In this document: positions 1 to 8,457 of the stretch, in pieces
How positions within the stretch are numbered: the stretch's first letter is position 1
How the letters are laid out: every line of letters starts with the position of its first letter
Assembly: GCF_004570345.1 (NCBI RefSeq)
Contig: NZ_SPQM01000001.1
Coordinates: forward strand, 55,322 to 119,321
Direction: 5' to 3'
Length of the DNA: 64,000 nucleotides
Source: Blastococcus sp. CT_GayMR20
GTDB lineage: Bacteria; Actinomycetota; Actinomycetes; Mycobacteriales; Geodermatophilaceae
Translations under genes and position numbers: made by a program
The notes under the pieces: model-generated
Database searches by the model: none
Told to the model about the DNA's origin: nothing
The model's input: only the letters and a program-made list of their open reading frames with translations

Positions 1-224
1 AGGCCGAGGTCCAGCGCTGGTGCGACGAACTGCACGAGAAGAGCCCGCGCTACCTCGAGATCGCGAAGGTGAGTTCCAACATCTGGTGGAACCAGTCCCG
101 GGACTCCTTCAGCACCGGGCTCGGGATGCTCGTCCAGGCGATCGGCAGCGAGGACATGGTCGAAGGCGCCACCGCATTCCTCGAGAAGCGCAAGCCCCAG
201 TTCAAGCTCGCCGAGGACGGATGA
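1..224 (+). CDS. Enoyl-CoA hydratase, C-terminal part (mirror copy, cut by window edge)
   Basis: These are the last 74 codons of the MenB/BadI-like crotonase that is complete at 8458-9240 on the other strand. The frame is set by the stop at 222-224. The 5' part lies outside the window, so it cannot be judged whether this copy is whole. The CitE-like gene starts 4 bp downstream, as in the native copy. Confidence 0.85.
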   Translation, partial: AEVQRWCDELHEKSPRYLEIAKVSSNIWWNQSRDSFSTGLGMLVQAIGSEDMVEGATAFLEKRKPQFKLAEDG

Positions 225-228
225 ACCG

Positions 229-1122
229 ATGAAGCCCTACCGCACCGTCATCTCCGTACCCGGGAACAAGCCCTCCTGGTTCGACAAGGCCGTCGTCGCC
301 GGCGCCGACTGCCTCTGCCTCGACCTCGAGGACTCGGTCCCGCCGGCGGAGAAGGAGTCCGCGCGGGAGGCCATCCGCGACGCCATCGGGCGGATCTCCG
401 ACGAGCACCCGCGGGTCGGCCTGTTCGTGCGCCCCAACGCCCTGGACACGGGGGAGACGGGCGCCGACCTCGAGGCCGTCGTCGTCCCCGGGCTGACCGG
501 TGTCTTCGCACCCAAGGTCGGTTCGGCCGTCGACGTCGCCAAGTACGACGCCCTCGTCGAGCACTTCGAGCGCCGCAACGGCGCCTCCGGCATCGAGTAC
601 ATCCTGCCGATCGAGACCATCGAGGGCATCCAGCACTGCGAGGAGATCGCGTTCGCCTCCCCGCGGGTGGGCGCGCTGATCGGGCCGACGGCCGAGCACG
701 CCGACATCGCCATCGCGGTCGGCTACGAGTGGTCGCCGGAGGGAACGGAGTCCCGGTACCACCGCTCCCGGATCCTGCTCGCCGCGCGCGCCGCGGGGGT
801 GCACCCGCTGACCGCGCTGTGGGAGCGCATCCGCGACCTCGAGGGTCTGGAGGCGTTCACCGTGGACAGCCGCAAGATGGGCTTCCGGGGTCAGGTCGTC
901 CTGCATCCGACCCACGTGCCGGTGGTCAACCGCGTCTACACGCCCGACCCCGCGGACGTGGACTTCTACCGCGGCCTGCTCAAGGCGTACGAGGACGCCG
1001 AGGCCGCCGGTCTCGGTGCCGTCATGTACGGCGACATCCACATCGACAAGGCGCACGCCGACAAGGCGACCGGGTGGCTCGCCCGGGTGGACGCGCTGGC
1101 CGGCCTGCACGGCGGCATCTGA
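229..1122 (+). CDS. CitE/HpcH-family CoA-ester lyase (mirror copy)
   Basis: Identical to the gene at 7560-8453, where the full description is given. Encodes 297 residues with the aldolase-family metal and CoA residues Arg68, Glu129 and Asp159. It lies 4 bp after the crotonase stop and 31 bp before the MaoC-type gene. Whether this copy exists in the organism depends on whether the inverted repeat is real. Confidence 0.85.
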   Translation: MKPYRTVISVPGNKPSWFDKAVVAGADCLCLDLEDSVPPAEKESAREAIRDAIGRISDEHPRVGLFVRPNALDTGETGADLEAVVVPGLTGVFAPKVGSAVDVAKYDALVEHFERRNGASGIEYILPIETIEGIQHCEEIAFASPRVGALIGPTAEHADIAIAVGYEWSPEGTESRYHRSRILLAARAAGVHPLTALWERIRDLEGLEAFTVDSRKMGFRGQVVLHPTHVPVVNRVYTPDPADVDFYRGLLKAYEDAEAAGLGAVMYGDIHIDKAHADKATGWLARVDALAGLHGGI

Positions 1123-1153
1123 GCCCCGTTCGACCCCAGGGAGAGGACCCCTC

Positions 1154-1624
1154 ATGCGCGGCCTGTACTTCGAGGAATTCGACGATGGCATGGAGATCAA
1201 GCACGCGTTCACCCGCACGGTGACCGAGATGGACAACGTGCTGTTCACCTCGCTCACCATGAACGTGGCGCCGATCCACCTCGACGAGGAGTACTCGCGG
1301 AAGAACCTGCCCCAGGGGCAGCGGCTGTTCAACAGCCTGTACATCGCGGCGCTGGTCGGCGGCATGATCGTGCCGGAGCTGACCTTCCAGACGACGATCG
1401 GCAACCTGGGCTACGAGAAGATGACCTTCCCGGCGCCGGTCTTCCACGGCGACACGATCCGTGCCGAGTCGACCATCCTCAAGAAGCGCGAGTCGAAGAG
1501 CCGCACGGACGCGGGCATCGTGTGGTTCGAGCACCGCGGCTACAACCAGCGCGACGAGCTGATCCACCTGTGCCACCGCACCGGCATGATGATGAAGAAG
1601 CCGGCCGAGGACGCGGCCGGCTGA
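1154..1624 (+). CDS. MaoC-like hotdog dehydratase (mirror copy)
   Basis: Identical to 7058-7528. The reading frame is open from 1016, but the ATG at 1154 is preceded by an AGGGAGAGGA ribosome site and begins the conserved MRGLYFEEF segment, so it is taken as the start. Encodes 156 residues. The gene faces the regulator at 1648 tail to tail, with a short GCTGAGC/GCTCAGC hairpin at 1620-1652 between them. Confidence 0.85.
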   Translation: MRGLYFEEFDDGMEIKHAFTRTVTEMDNVLFTSLTMNVAPIHLDEEYSRKNLPQGQRLFNSLYIAALVGGMIVPELTFQTTIGNLGYEKMTFPAPVFHGDTIRAESTILKKRESKSRTDAGIVWFEHRGYNQRDELIHLCHRTGMMMKKPAEDAAG

Positions 1625-1647
1625 GCGCCATCACGATGCGCGCCGGC

Positions 1648-2397
1648 TCAGCTCAGGAAGCGCTGGTCCCAGGGGATCGTCGTCTCCATGACGTGCGGGA
1701 ACTTCCGTTCGGCGTAGCGCTCGTAGGCCTCGATGTGCCGGCGCATCCGCTCCGCCGACGCCGCCGCGTCACCGGACTTCAGCGCCTCGAAGATCTCCTC
1801 GTGCGCGACGAGGATGGCGCTCCGGTGGTGGACGGGGTAGTCGACGCCCAGCGTGGTCCCGTCCATGATGCCGAGCAGCGACTCGATCATGTAGCCGAAG
1901 AGCGGGTTGCCGGACGAGCGGGCGATGACGTCGTGGAACCGCTTGTTGGCGTCGAGGAAGGAGTCCTGGTCGTCCATCTCGCGGTGCATCTGCTCGATGG
2001 TGTCGCCCAGCTCGTCGAGGCAAGCGGCGCTGATCCGCTCCGCGGCCAGGCTGCTGATCATCGGCTCGAGGGCGCTGCGCACCTCGACGATCGTGCGGAA
2101 CGGCGCGCCCTGCAGCTGCATGAGCAGGACGACGGTGCTCGCCAGATGGGAGCCGTCCGGGGTGCGCAGCACCGGGCCGCCGTGGGGTCCCGGCTTCAGC
2201 GAGATGACGCCCTGGACCTCGAGGAGGCGGAGGGCCTCGCGCACCGTGCCGCGGCCGGCCCCGTACTTCTCCACCATGGTCCGCTCCGGGACCAGGAGGT
2301 CGCCGGGCTTCCGGTTCTCGCGGAGGGCGTCCTGGACGATCCGCTGGGCGACCAGCATCGCGGCCTTCTGCGGGCGAAGTGCGGAACTGGCGTACAT
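1648..2397 (-). CDS. GntR/FadR-type regulator (mirror copy)
   Basis: Exact copy of the 249-residue regulator at 6285-7034: N-terminal winged helix plus C-terminal FCD ligand domain. It is divergent from the acyl-CoA dehydrogenase gene at 2499 and shares with it a gap that holds one member of the island-wide operator family. Confidence 0.85.
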   Translation of the reverse strand: MYASSALRPQKAAMLVAQRIVQDALRENRKPGDLLVPERTMVEKYGAGRGTVREALRLLEVQGVISLKPGPHGGPVLRTPDGSHLASTVVLLMQLQGAPFRTIVEVRSALEPMISSLAAERISAACLDELGDTIEQMHREMDDQDSFLDANKRFHDVIARSSGNPLFGYMIESLLGIMDGTTLGVDYPVHHRSAILVAHEEIFEALKSGDAAASAERMRRHIEAYERYAERKFPHVMETTIPWDQRFLS

Positions 2398-2426
2398 GGG
2401 CGGTCCGTCCCCCTAGATGTAGAGAG

Positions 2427-2439
2427 CAACCATGCTAAA
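2427..2439 (+). promoter_or_regulatory. Candidate GntR operator, site a (mirror copy)
   Basis: CAACCATGCTAAA lies in the 101-bp AT-rich gap between the divergent regulator and acyl-CoA dehydrogenase genes. It fits the recurrent island motif (A)AYCATNNN(C/T)A. It is the weakest match of the set at its 3' half. Confidence 0.45.
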
Positions 2440-2498
2440 GATTAATAACGAACCCGCCAAGGGTCTGAGGGCGTGTGCCCCGATGGGAGGACGGCGAG

Positions 2499-3698
2499 AT
2501 GGCGGTTGAGACGGCCCTGCAGGCCGAGGGCCTGGCGCGCGAACTCGGGGCGCTGGTCCGCGACTGGGGCGTGCGCGAGGTCCGTCCCCGGGTCCGCGAG
2601 CTCGAGGAGAAGGGGGAGTTCCCGCACGACCTCTACCGGCAGATGGGTGAGATGGGCCTGTTCGGCTGCTGCTTCCCCGAGCGGCTGGGCGGCAACGGGG
2701 CCGGCTTCCGCGCACTGGCCGCGGTGGCGGAGAACCTCGCCTGGGTCTACCCGCCGCTGTCGGCGCCGATGAACCTGCAGGCCGCGACGGTCCCGCTGAC
2801 GATCGCGAACTGGGGGACGCCGGAGCTCGTCGAGCGCTACGTGCCCGGCCTGGTGAGTGCCGAGCTGCTCGGCTGCAACGCGATGACCGAGCCCGATGGC
2901 GGTTCGGACTTCCTCGGTGCCATGCGCACGCGGGCGGTCCGGGACGGGGACGACTACGTCATCAACGGCGCCAAGATGTGGATCACCAACGCCAACGTCG
3001 CCGACGTCGCCGTGGTGTATGCGAAGACCGATCCGGCGGCCGGGCACAAGGGTGTCACCGCGTTCCTCGTCCCCACCGCAACGCCGGGCTTCGAGGCGAC
3101 CCGGGTGCCCTGCCGCGTGCTGGGAAAGCTCATGCCGACGAACTCGGTGACCCTGACCGACGTCCGTGTGCCGTCGTCCCACGTGCTGGGCGCCGAGGGG
3201 CAGGGCTTCGCCGTCGCCATGAACGCGATGGACTACGGCCGGCTGTCGGTCGCCGCCCGCTCGGTGGGCCTGGCGCAGGCCTGCCTGGACGCAGCGCTGG
3301 AGTACGCCGACCAGCGGACGGCGTTCGGCCAGAAGATCGGCGAGTTCCAGATGGTCAAGAAGCAGCTCGCCGACATGACCGCCGAGGTGGCCGCGGCACG
3401 CGCGCTGGTCGACGCGGCGGCCGCCGCGTACGACGGGGGATCGGTGGCGACCCGGGAGAGCTCGATCGCCAAGTACTTCGCCGGCGAGGTGTGCAACCGC
3501 GCGGCTCAGGCGTGCGCGGAGATCTTCGGCGGGGCGGCCTTCAGCGACGAGCTCCCGGTCAGTATCTACCTGAACTACGCGAAGCTCTGGCAGACCGGTG
3601 AGGGCTCGGCGAACATCCAGGCGGTCCTCATCGCGGACGACGCGCTGGGCTGGAAGGACATGGACCGGCACCGGACCCCGCTGCCGGCGCTGGTCTGA
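2499..3698 (+). CDS. Acyl-CoA dehydrogenase (mirror copy)
   Basis: Identical to 4984-6183. The frame opens at a GTG at 2475, but the ATG at 2499 has GGGAGG eight bases upstream and is preferred, giving 399 residues. The P450 gene follows after 17 bp. Confidence 0.85.
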   Translation: MAVETALQAEGLARELGALVRDWGVREVRPRVRELEEKGEFPHDLYRQMGEMGLFGCCFPERLGGNGAGFRALAAVAENLAWVYPPLSAPMNLQAATVPLTIANWGTPELVERYVPGLVSAELLGCNAMTEPDGGSDFLGAMRTRAVRDGDDYVINGAKMWITNANVADVAVVYAKTDPAAGHKGVTAFLVPTATPGFEATRVPCRVLGKLMPTNSVTLTDVRVPSSHVLGAEGQGFAVAMNAMDYGRLSVAARSVGLAQACLDAALEYADQRTAFGQKIGEFQMVKKQLADMTAEVAAARALVDAAAAAYDGGSVATRESSIAKYFAGEVCNRAAQACAEIFGGAAFSDELPVSIYLNYAKLWQTGEGSANIQAVLIADDALGWKDMDRHRTPLPALV

Positions 3699-3715
3699 GA
3701 ACGGGGAGAACACCG

Positions 3716-4418
3716 ATGAGCCCGTGTCCCGTCGTCCGGTTCGACCACCACTCGCCCGAGCACGCCGCGGACCCCGTCGCCAGCTACCGGGCGCTGCGGG
3801 AGCAGGGCCCCGTCGCGTGGAGCGAGGCGCACGGCGGGTACTGGATCGTCTCCGGGTACGACGCGGTCTTCGCCGCGGCCCGCGATGACGACGTGTTCTC
3901 CTCCGCCCGGTCGTCCGACGGTGGTGAGGGGCTGACCGTCGTGATCCCGAAGACCCCGATGCACCTGCACATCCCGATCGAGCTCGACCCACCTGAGTTC
4001 CGGAAGTACCGGAAGATCATCAACGCGATCACCGCGCCCGCGGCCATCGAGCGCATGACCCGGATGATCGACTTCTACTGCACCTGGTTCGTCGACCAGG
4101 TCATCGAGCGCGGCGAGTGCGACTTCACCGAGATCATCGGCGTCCCGTCGATCGTGACCGTCGACTGGCTGGGCCTGCCGGTCGAGGGCTGGGCGCGCTA
4201 CGCCTCGGCGCACCGGGCCACGCTCGCGAACCCGAAGGGCAGCGCCGAGTACCAGCAGGCGGTGCAGGTCGACCACCCCTACCTCGCCGAGCAGATGCGG
4301 ACGACGATCGCGGCCCGCGCCCGGGAACCGCGCGAGGACGCCATCAGCTTCCTGTTGGCGCAGTCGGTCGACGGCCGGCCGCTCACCGAGGACGAGGTCT
4401 TCTCGATGGTCGACCTGC
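3716..4418 (+). pseudogene. Cytochrome P450, truncated at the fold point (left copy)
   Basis: About 234 genuine residues of a bacterial class I P450 start at the ATG at 3716. The N-terminal half is closely similar to the intact P450s at 31198 and 22667 (FDHHSPEHAADPVASYRALR, HGGYW). It stays collinear with them to DEVFSMVDL, just where the oxygen-binding helix should begin. The sequence then turns into antisense of its own upstream part. The open frame continues to 5107 as meaningless residues. The ExxR motif, I-helix and haem-cysteine loop are all absent, so no active enzyme can be made. Confidence 0.85.
4276..4406. other. Unpaired 131-bp core of the inverted repeat
   Basis: This is the single-copy segment between the two arms. 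It continues the P450 reading frame of the left arm (residues HPYLAEQMRT and onward to DEVFSM) as the intact paralogue at 31198 does. It is therefore native P450 coding DNA. The break is at its right edge, where the sequence turns back on itself. Confidence 0.93.
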
Positions 4419-4966
4419 ACCGCCTGCTGGTACTCGGCGCTGCCCTTCGGGTTCGCGAGCGTGGCCCGGTGCGCCGAGGCGTAGCGCGCCCAGCCCTCGA
4501 CCGGCAGGCCCAGCCAGTCGACGGTCACGATCGACGGGACGCCGATGATCTCGGTGAAGTCGCACTCGCCGCGCTCGATGACCTGGTCGACGAACCAGGT
4601 GCAGTAGAAGTCGATCATCCGGGTCATGCGCTCGATGGCCGCGGGCGCGGTGATCGCGTTGATGATCTTCCGGTACTTCCGGAACTCAGGTGGGTCGAGC
4701 TCGATCGGGATGTGCAGGTGCATCGGGGTCTTCGGGATCACGACGGTCAGCCCCTCACCACCGTCGGACGACCGGGCGGAGGAGAACACGTCGTCATCGC
4801 GGGCCGCGGCGAAGACCGCGTCGTACCCGGAGACGATCCAGTACCCGCCGTGCGCCTCGCTCCACGCGACGGGGCCCTGCTCCCGCAGCGCCCGGTAGCT
4901 GGCGACGGGGTCCGCGGCGTGCTCGGGCGAGTGGTGGTCGAACCGGACGACGGGACACGGGCTCAT
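4407..4966 (-). pseudogene. Cytochrome P450, N-terminal fragment (right copy)
   Basis: This is the native-arm copy of the same P450. It starts at 4966, 17 bp after the acyl-CoA dehydrogenase stop. Only about 187 residues survive, ending near AVQVDH, after which the frame reads antisense sequence to 3575. If the palindrome is an artefact, the real gene is presumably full length (about 410-420 residues) and continues into sequence not present here. The intact paralogue at 31198 shows what is missing: the I-helix, ExxR and FGLGVHRCAG haem loop. Confidence 0.85.
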
Positions 4967-4983
4967 CGGTGTTCTCCCCGTTC

Positions 4984-6183
4984 TCAGACCAGCGCCGGCA
5001 GCGGGGTCCGGTGCCGGTCCATGTCCTTCCAGCCCAGCGCGTCGTCCGCGATGAGGACCGCCTGGATGTTCGCCGAGCCCTCACCGGTCTGCCAGAGCTT
5101 CGCGTAGTTCAGGTAGATACTGACCGGGAGCTCGTCGCTGAAGGCCGCCCCGCCGAAGATCTCCGCGCACGCCTGAGCCGCGCGGTTGCACACCTCGCCG
5201 GCGAAGTACTTGGCGATCGAGCTCTCCCGGGTCGCCACCGATCCCCCGTCGTACGCGGCGGCCGCCGCGTCGACCAGCGCGCGTGCCGCGGCCACCTCGG
5301 CGGTCATGTCGGCGAGCTGCTTCTTGACCATCTGGAACTCGCCGATCTTCTGGCCGAACGCCGTCCGCTGGTCGGCGTACTCCAGCGCTGCGTCCAGGCA
5401 GGCCTGCGCCAGGCCCACCGAGCGGGCGGCGACCGACAGCCGGCCGTAGTCCATCGCGTTCATGGCGACGGCGAAGCCCTGCCCCTCGGCGCCCAGCACG
5501 TGGGACGACGGCACACGGACGTCGGTCAGGGTCACCGAGTTCGTCGGCATGAGCTTTCCCAGCACGCGGCAGGGCACCCGGGTCGCCTCGAAGCCCGGCG
5601 TTGCGGTGGGGACGAGGAACGCGGTGACACCCTTGTGCCCGGCCGCCGGATCGGTCTTCGCATACACCACGGCGACGTCGGCGACGTTGGCGTTGGTGAT
5701 CCACATCTTGGCGCCGTTGATGACGTAGTCGTCCCCGTCCCGGACCGCCCGCGTGCGCATGGCACCGAGGAAGTCCGAACCGCCATCGGGCTCGGTCATC
5801 GCGTTGCAGCCGAGCAGCTCGGCACTCACCAGGCCGGGCACGTAGCGCTCGACGAGCTCCGGCGTCCCCCAGTTCGCGATCGTCAGCGGGACCGTCGCGG
5901 CCTGCAGGTTCATCGGCGCCGACAGCGGCGGGTAGACCCAGGCGAGGTTCTCCGCCACCGCGGCCAGTGCGCGGAAGCCGGCCCCGTTGCCGCCCAGCCG
6001 CTCGGGGAAGCAGCAGCCGAACAGGCCCATCTCACCCATCTGCCGGTAGAGGTCGTGCGGGAACTCCCCCTTCTCCTCGAGCTCGCGGACCCGGGGACGG
6101 ACCTCGCGCACGCCCCAGTCGCGGACCAGCGCCCCGAGTTCGCGCGCCAGGCCCTCGGCCTGCAGGGCCGTCTCAACCGCCAT
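4984..6183 (-). CDS. Acyl-CoA dehydrogenase (SCAD/MCAD-type Glu position)
   Basis: FAD enzyme introducing a 2,3-double bond into an acyl-CoA and passing electrons to ETF. It has 399 residues from the ATG at 6183; a GTG 24 bases further out is less likely because GGGAGG sits just before the ATG. The middle domain has NAMTEPDGGSDFLG and KMWITNANVAD. The C-terminal TGEGSANIQ aligns with the YEGTSEIQ motif of short- and medium-chain enzymes and supplies the catalytic Glu, while the helix-G alternative position is Gly (MDYGRLSVA). It is first in an operon with a P450 and divergent from a GntR gene, suggesting substrate-induced expression. The acyl chain is unknown. Confidence 0.9.
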   Translation of the reverse strand: MAVETALQAEGLARELGALVRDWGVREVRPRVRELEEKGEFPHDLYRQMGEMGLFGCCFPERLGGNGAGFRALAAVAENLAWVYPPLSAPMNLQAATVPLTIANWGTPELVERYVPGLVSAELLGCNAMTEPDGGSDFLGAMRTRAVRDGDDYVINGAKMWITNANVADVAVVYAKTDPAAGHKGVTAFLVPTATPGFEATRVPCRVLGKLMPTNSVTLTDVRVPSSHVLGAEGQGFAVAMNAMDYGRLSVAARSVGLAQACLDAALEYADQRTAFGQKIGEFQMVKKQLADMTAEVAAARALVDAAAAAYDGGSVATRESSIAKYFAGEVCNRAAQACAEIFGGAAFSDELPVSIYLNYAKLWQTGEGSANIQAVLIADDALGWKDMDRHRTPLPALV

Positions 6184-6242
6184 CTCGCCGTCCTCCCATC
6201 GGGGCACACGCCCTCAGACCCTTGGCGGGTTCGTTATTAATC

Positions 6243-6255
6243 TTTAGCATGGTTG
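6243..6255 (-). promoter_or_regulatory. Candidate GntR operator, site a
   Basis: TTTAGCATGGTTG (the reverse strand reads CAACCATGCTAAA) lies between the divergent acyl-CoA dehydrogenase/P450 operon and the GntR gene. It sits in an AT-rich island, TTATTAATCTTTAGCATGG, that contrasts sharply with the GC-rich surroundings. It could serve both promoters, including autoregulation. Confidence 0.5.
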
Positions 6256-6284
6256 CTCTCTACATCTAGGGGGACGGACCGCCC

Positions 6285-7034
6285 ATGTACGCCAGTTCCG
6301 CACTTCGCCCGCAGAAGGCCGCGATGCTGGTCGCCCAGCGGATCGTCCAGGACGCCCTCCGCGAGAACCGGAAGCCCGGCGACCTCCTGGTCCCGGAGCG
6401 GACCATGGTGGAGAAGTACGGGGCCGGCCGCGGCACGGTGCGCGAGGCCCTCCGCCTCCTCGAGGTCCAGGGCGTCATCTCGCTGAAGCCGGGACCCCAC
6501 GGCGGCCCGGTGCTGCGCACCCCGGACGGCTCCCATCTGGCGAGCACCGTCGTCCTGCTCATGCAGCTGCAGGGCGCGCCGTTCCGCACGATCGTCGAGG
6601 TGCGCAGCGCCCTCGAGCCGATGATCAGCAGCCTGGCCGCGGAGCGGATCAGCGCCGCTTGCCTCGACGAGCTGGGCGACACCATCGAGCAGATGCACCG
6701 CGAGATGGACGACCAGGACTCCTTCCTCGACGCCAACAAGCGGTTCCACGACGTCATCGCCCGCTCGTCCGGCAACCCGCTCTTCGGCTACATGATCGAG
6801 TCGCTGCTCGGCATCATGGACGGGACCACGCTGGGCGTCGACTACCCCGTCCACCACCGGAGCGCCATCCTCGTCGCGCACGAGGAGATCTTCGAGGCGC
6901 TGAAGTCCGGTGACGCGGCGGCGTCGGCGGAGCGGATGCGCCGGCACATCGAGGCCTACGAGCGCTACGCCGAACGGAAGTTCCCGCACGTCATGGAGAC
7001 GACGATCCCCTGGGACCAGCGCTTCCTGAGCTGA
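6285..7034 (+). CDS. GntR-family regulator, FadR/FCD subfamily
   Basis: A 249-residue DNA-binding repressor or activator. The winged helix (about residues 10-80) contains the recognition segment AGRGTVREALRLLEVQGV and the wing KPGPHGGPV. The FCD domain has the usual metal and ligand residues: Asp and His in FLDANKRFHDVI, and later His in LVAHEEIFEAL and RMRRHIEAYERY. It is a clear paralogue of the regulator at 15993; both begin with a RPQK..(M/A)..VAQRIV helix. It is divergent from the acyl-CoA dehydrogenase operon and convergent with the MaoC operon. The effector is probably a carboxylate or acyl-CoA of the pathway (inference from family and context). Confidence 0.92.
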   Translation: MYASSALRPQKAAMLVAQRIVQDALRENRKPGDLLVPERTMVEKYGAGRGTVREALRLLEVQGVISLKPGPHGGPVLRTPDGSHLASTVVLLMQLQGAPFRTIVEVRSALEPMISSLAAERISAACLDELGDTIEQMHREMDDQDSFLDANKRFHDVIARSSGNPLFGYMIESLLGIMDGTTLGVDYPVHHRSAILVAHEEIFEALKSGDAAASAERMRRHIEAYERYAERKFPHVMETTIPWDQRFLS

Positions 7035-7057
7035 GCCGGCGCGCATCGTGATGGCGC

Positions 7058-7528
7058 TCAGCCGGCCGCGTCCTCGGCCGGCTTCTTCATCATCATGCCG
7101 GTGCGGTGGCACAGGTGGATCAGCTCGTCGCGCTGGTTGTAGCCGCGGTGCTCGAACCACACGATGCCCGCGTCCGTGCGGCTCTTCGACTCGCGCTTCT
7201 TGAGGATGGTCGACTCGGCACGGATCGTGTCGCCGTGGAAGACCGGCGCCGGGAAGGTCATCTTCTCGTAGCCCAGGTTGCCGATCGTCGTCTGGAAGGT
7301 CAGCTCCGGCACGATCATGCCGCCGACCAGCGCCGCGATGTACAGGCTGTTGAACAGCCGCTGCCCCTGGGGCAGGTTCTTCCGCGAGTACTCCTCGTCG
7401 AGGTGGATCGGCGCCACGTTCATGGTGAGCGAGGTGAACAGCACGTTGTCCATCTCGGTCACCGTGCGGGTGAACGCGTGCTTGATCTCCATGCCATCGT
7501 CGAATTCCTCGAAGTACAGGCCGCGCAT
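7058..7528 (-). CDS. MaoC-like hotdog (de)hydratase
   Basis: A 156-residue single-hotdog protein, last gene of the crotonase-CitE-MaoC operon. The ATG at 7528 is chosen over an open extension because a good ribosome site precedes it. The region equivalent to the (R)-hydratase motif reads LTMNVAPIHLD: the His is kept and Asn stands where Asp is usual. That variant is typical of MaoC partners of CitE proteins, such as mycobacterial Rv2499c and mesaconyl/itaconyl-CoA hydratases (from memory). With the lyase next door it may hydrate a methyl-branched unsaturated acyl-CoA to the hydroxyacyl-CoA that the lyase cleaves. Function is inferred from context. Confidence 0.85.
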   Translation of the reverse strand: MRGLYFEEFDDGMEIKHAFTRTVTEMDNVLFTSLTMNVAPIHLDEEYSRKNLPQGQRLFNSLYIAALVGGMIVPELTFQTTIGNLGYEKMTFPAPVFHGDTIRAESTILKKRESKSRTDAGIVWFEHRGYNQRDELIHLCHRTGMMMKKPAEDAAG

Positions 7529-7559
7529 GAGGGGTCCTCTCCCTGGGGTCGAACGGGGC

Positions 7560-8453
7560 TCAGATGCCGCCGTGCAGGCCGGCCAGCGCGTCCACCCGGG
7601 CGAGCCACCCGGTCGCCTTGTCGGCGTGCGCCTTGTCGATGTGGATGTCGCCGTACATGACGGCACCGAGACCGGCGGCCTCGGCGTCCTCGTACGCCTT
7701 GAGCAGGCCGCGGTAGAAGTCCACGTCCGCGGGGTCGGGCGTGTAGACGCGGTTGACCACCGGCACGTGGGTCGGATGCAGGACGACCTGACCCCGGAAG
7801 CCCATCTTGCGGCTGTCCACGGTGAACGCCTCCAGACCCTCGAGGTCGCGGATGCGCTCCCACAGCGCGGTCAGCGGGTGCACCCCCGCGGCGCGCGCGG
7901 CGAGCAGGATCCGGGAGCGGTGGTACCGGGACTCCGTTCCCTCCGGCGACCACTCGTAGCCGACCGCGATGGCGATGTCGGCGTGCTCGGCCGTCGGCCC
8001 GATCAGCGCGCCCACCCGCGGGGAGGCGAACGCGATCTCCTCGCAGTGCTGGATGCCCTCGATGGTCTCGATCGGCAGGATGTACTCGATGCCGGAGGCG
8101 CCGTTGCGGCGCTCGAAGTGCTCGACGAGGGCGTCGTACTTGGCGACGTCGACGGCCGAACCGACCTTGGGTGCGAAGACACCGGTCAGCCCGGGGACGA
8201 CGACGGCCTCGAGGTCGGCGCCCGTCTCCCCCGTGTCCAGGGCGTTGGGGCGCACGAACAGGCCGACCCGCGGGTGCTCGTCGGAGATCCGCCCGATGGC
8301 GTCGCGGATGGCCTCCCGCGCGGACTCCTTCTCCGCCGGCGGGACCGAGTCCTCGAGGTCGAGGCAGAGGCAGTCGGCGCCGGCGACGACGGCCTTGTCG
8401 AACCAGGAGGGCTTGTTCCCGGGTACGGAGATGACGGTGCGGTAGGGCTTCAT
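7560..8453 (-). CDS. CitE/HpcH-family CoA-ester lyase (malyl/citramalyl-CoA lyase-like)
   Basis: A 297-residue TIM-barrel protein of the HpcH/HpaI aldolase-citrate lyase family. The conserved residues are visible: Arg68 in FVRPN, the DLEDSVPPAEK segment at 32-42, Glu129 in LPIETIEG, and Asp159 in EHADIAIAVG, the expected Mg and CoA-ester contacts. Freestanding members cleave beta-hydroxyacyl-CoAs to acetyl- or propionyl-CoA plus glyoxylate or pyruvate; no citrate-lyase alpha or gamma subunits are present. It is placed between a crotonase (4 bp gap) and a MaoC hydratase (31 bp gap). Hydration followed by C-C cleavage at the end of a pathway is a reasonable reading. The exact substrate is not determinable. 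Confidence 0.88.
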   Translation of the reverse strand: MKPYRTVISVPGNKPSWFDKAVVAGADCLCLDLEDSVPPAEKESAREAIRDAIGRISDEHPRVGLFVRPNALDTGETGADLEAVVVPGLTGVFAPKVGSAVDVAKYDALVEHFERRNGASGIEYILPIETIEGIQHCEEIAFASPRVGALIGPTAEHADIAIAVGYEWSPEGTESRYHRSRILLAARAAGVHPLTALWERIRDLEGLEAFTVDSRKMGFRGQVVLHPTHVPVVNRVYTPDPADVDFYRGLLKAYEDAEAAGLGAVMYGDIHIDKAHADKATGWLARVDALAGLHGGI

Positions 8454-8457
8454 CGGT

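Larger units (their letters stand above)
1..4275 (+). repeat. Left arm of a giant perfect inverted repeat
   Basis: Base x in this arm is complementary to base 8682-x in the right arm. Both ends match, and all mirrored reading frames give identical proteins, so no divergence is visible over 4275 bp. The arm runs off the window edge inside an enoyl-CoA hydratase gene, so its full length is unknown. Exact identity means a very recent event or an artefact of amplification or assembly. Confidence 0.97.

Noticed and set aside
4690..6240. 516-residue open frame opposite the acyl-CoA dehydrogenase (and its mirror at 2442-3992)
   Set aside because: It is Arg/His-rich antisense of a clear enzyme gene with no recognisable fold or ribosome site. 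Long shadows are normal at this GC content.
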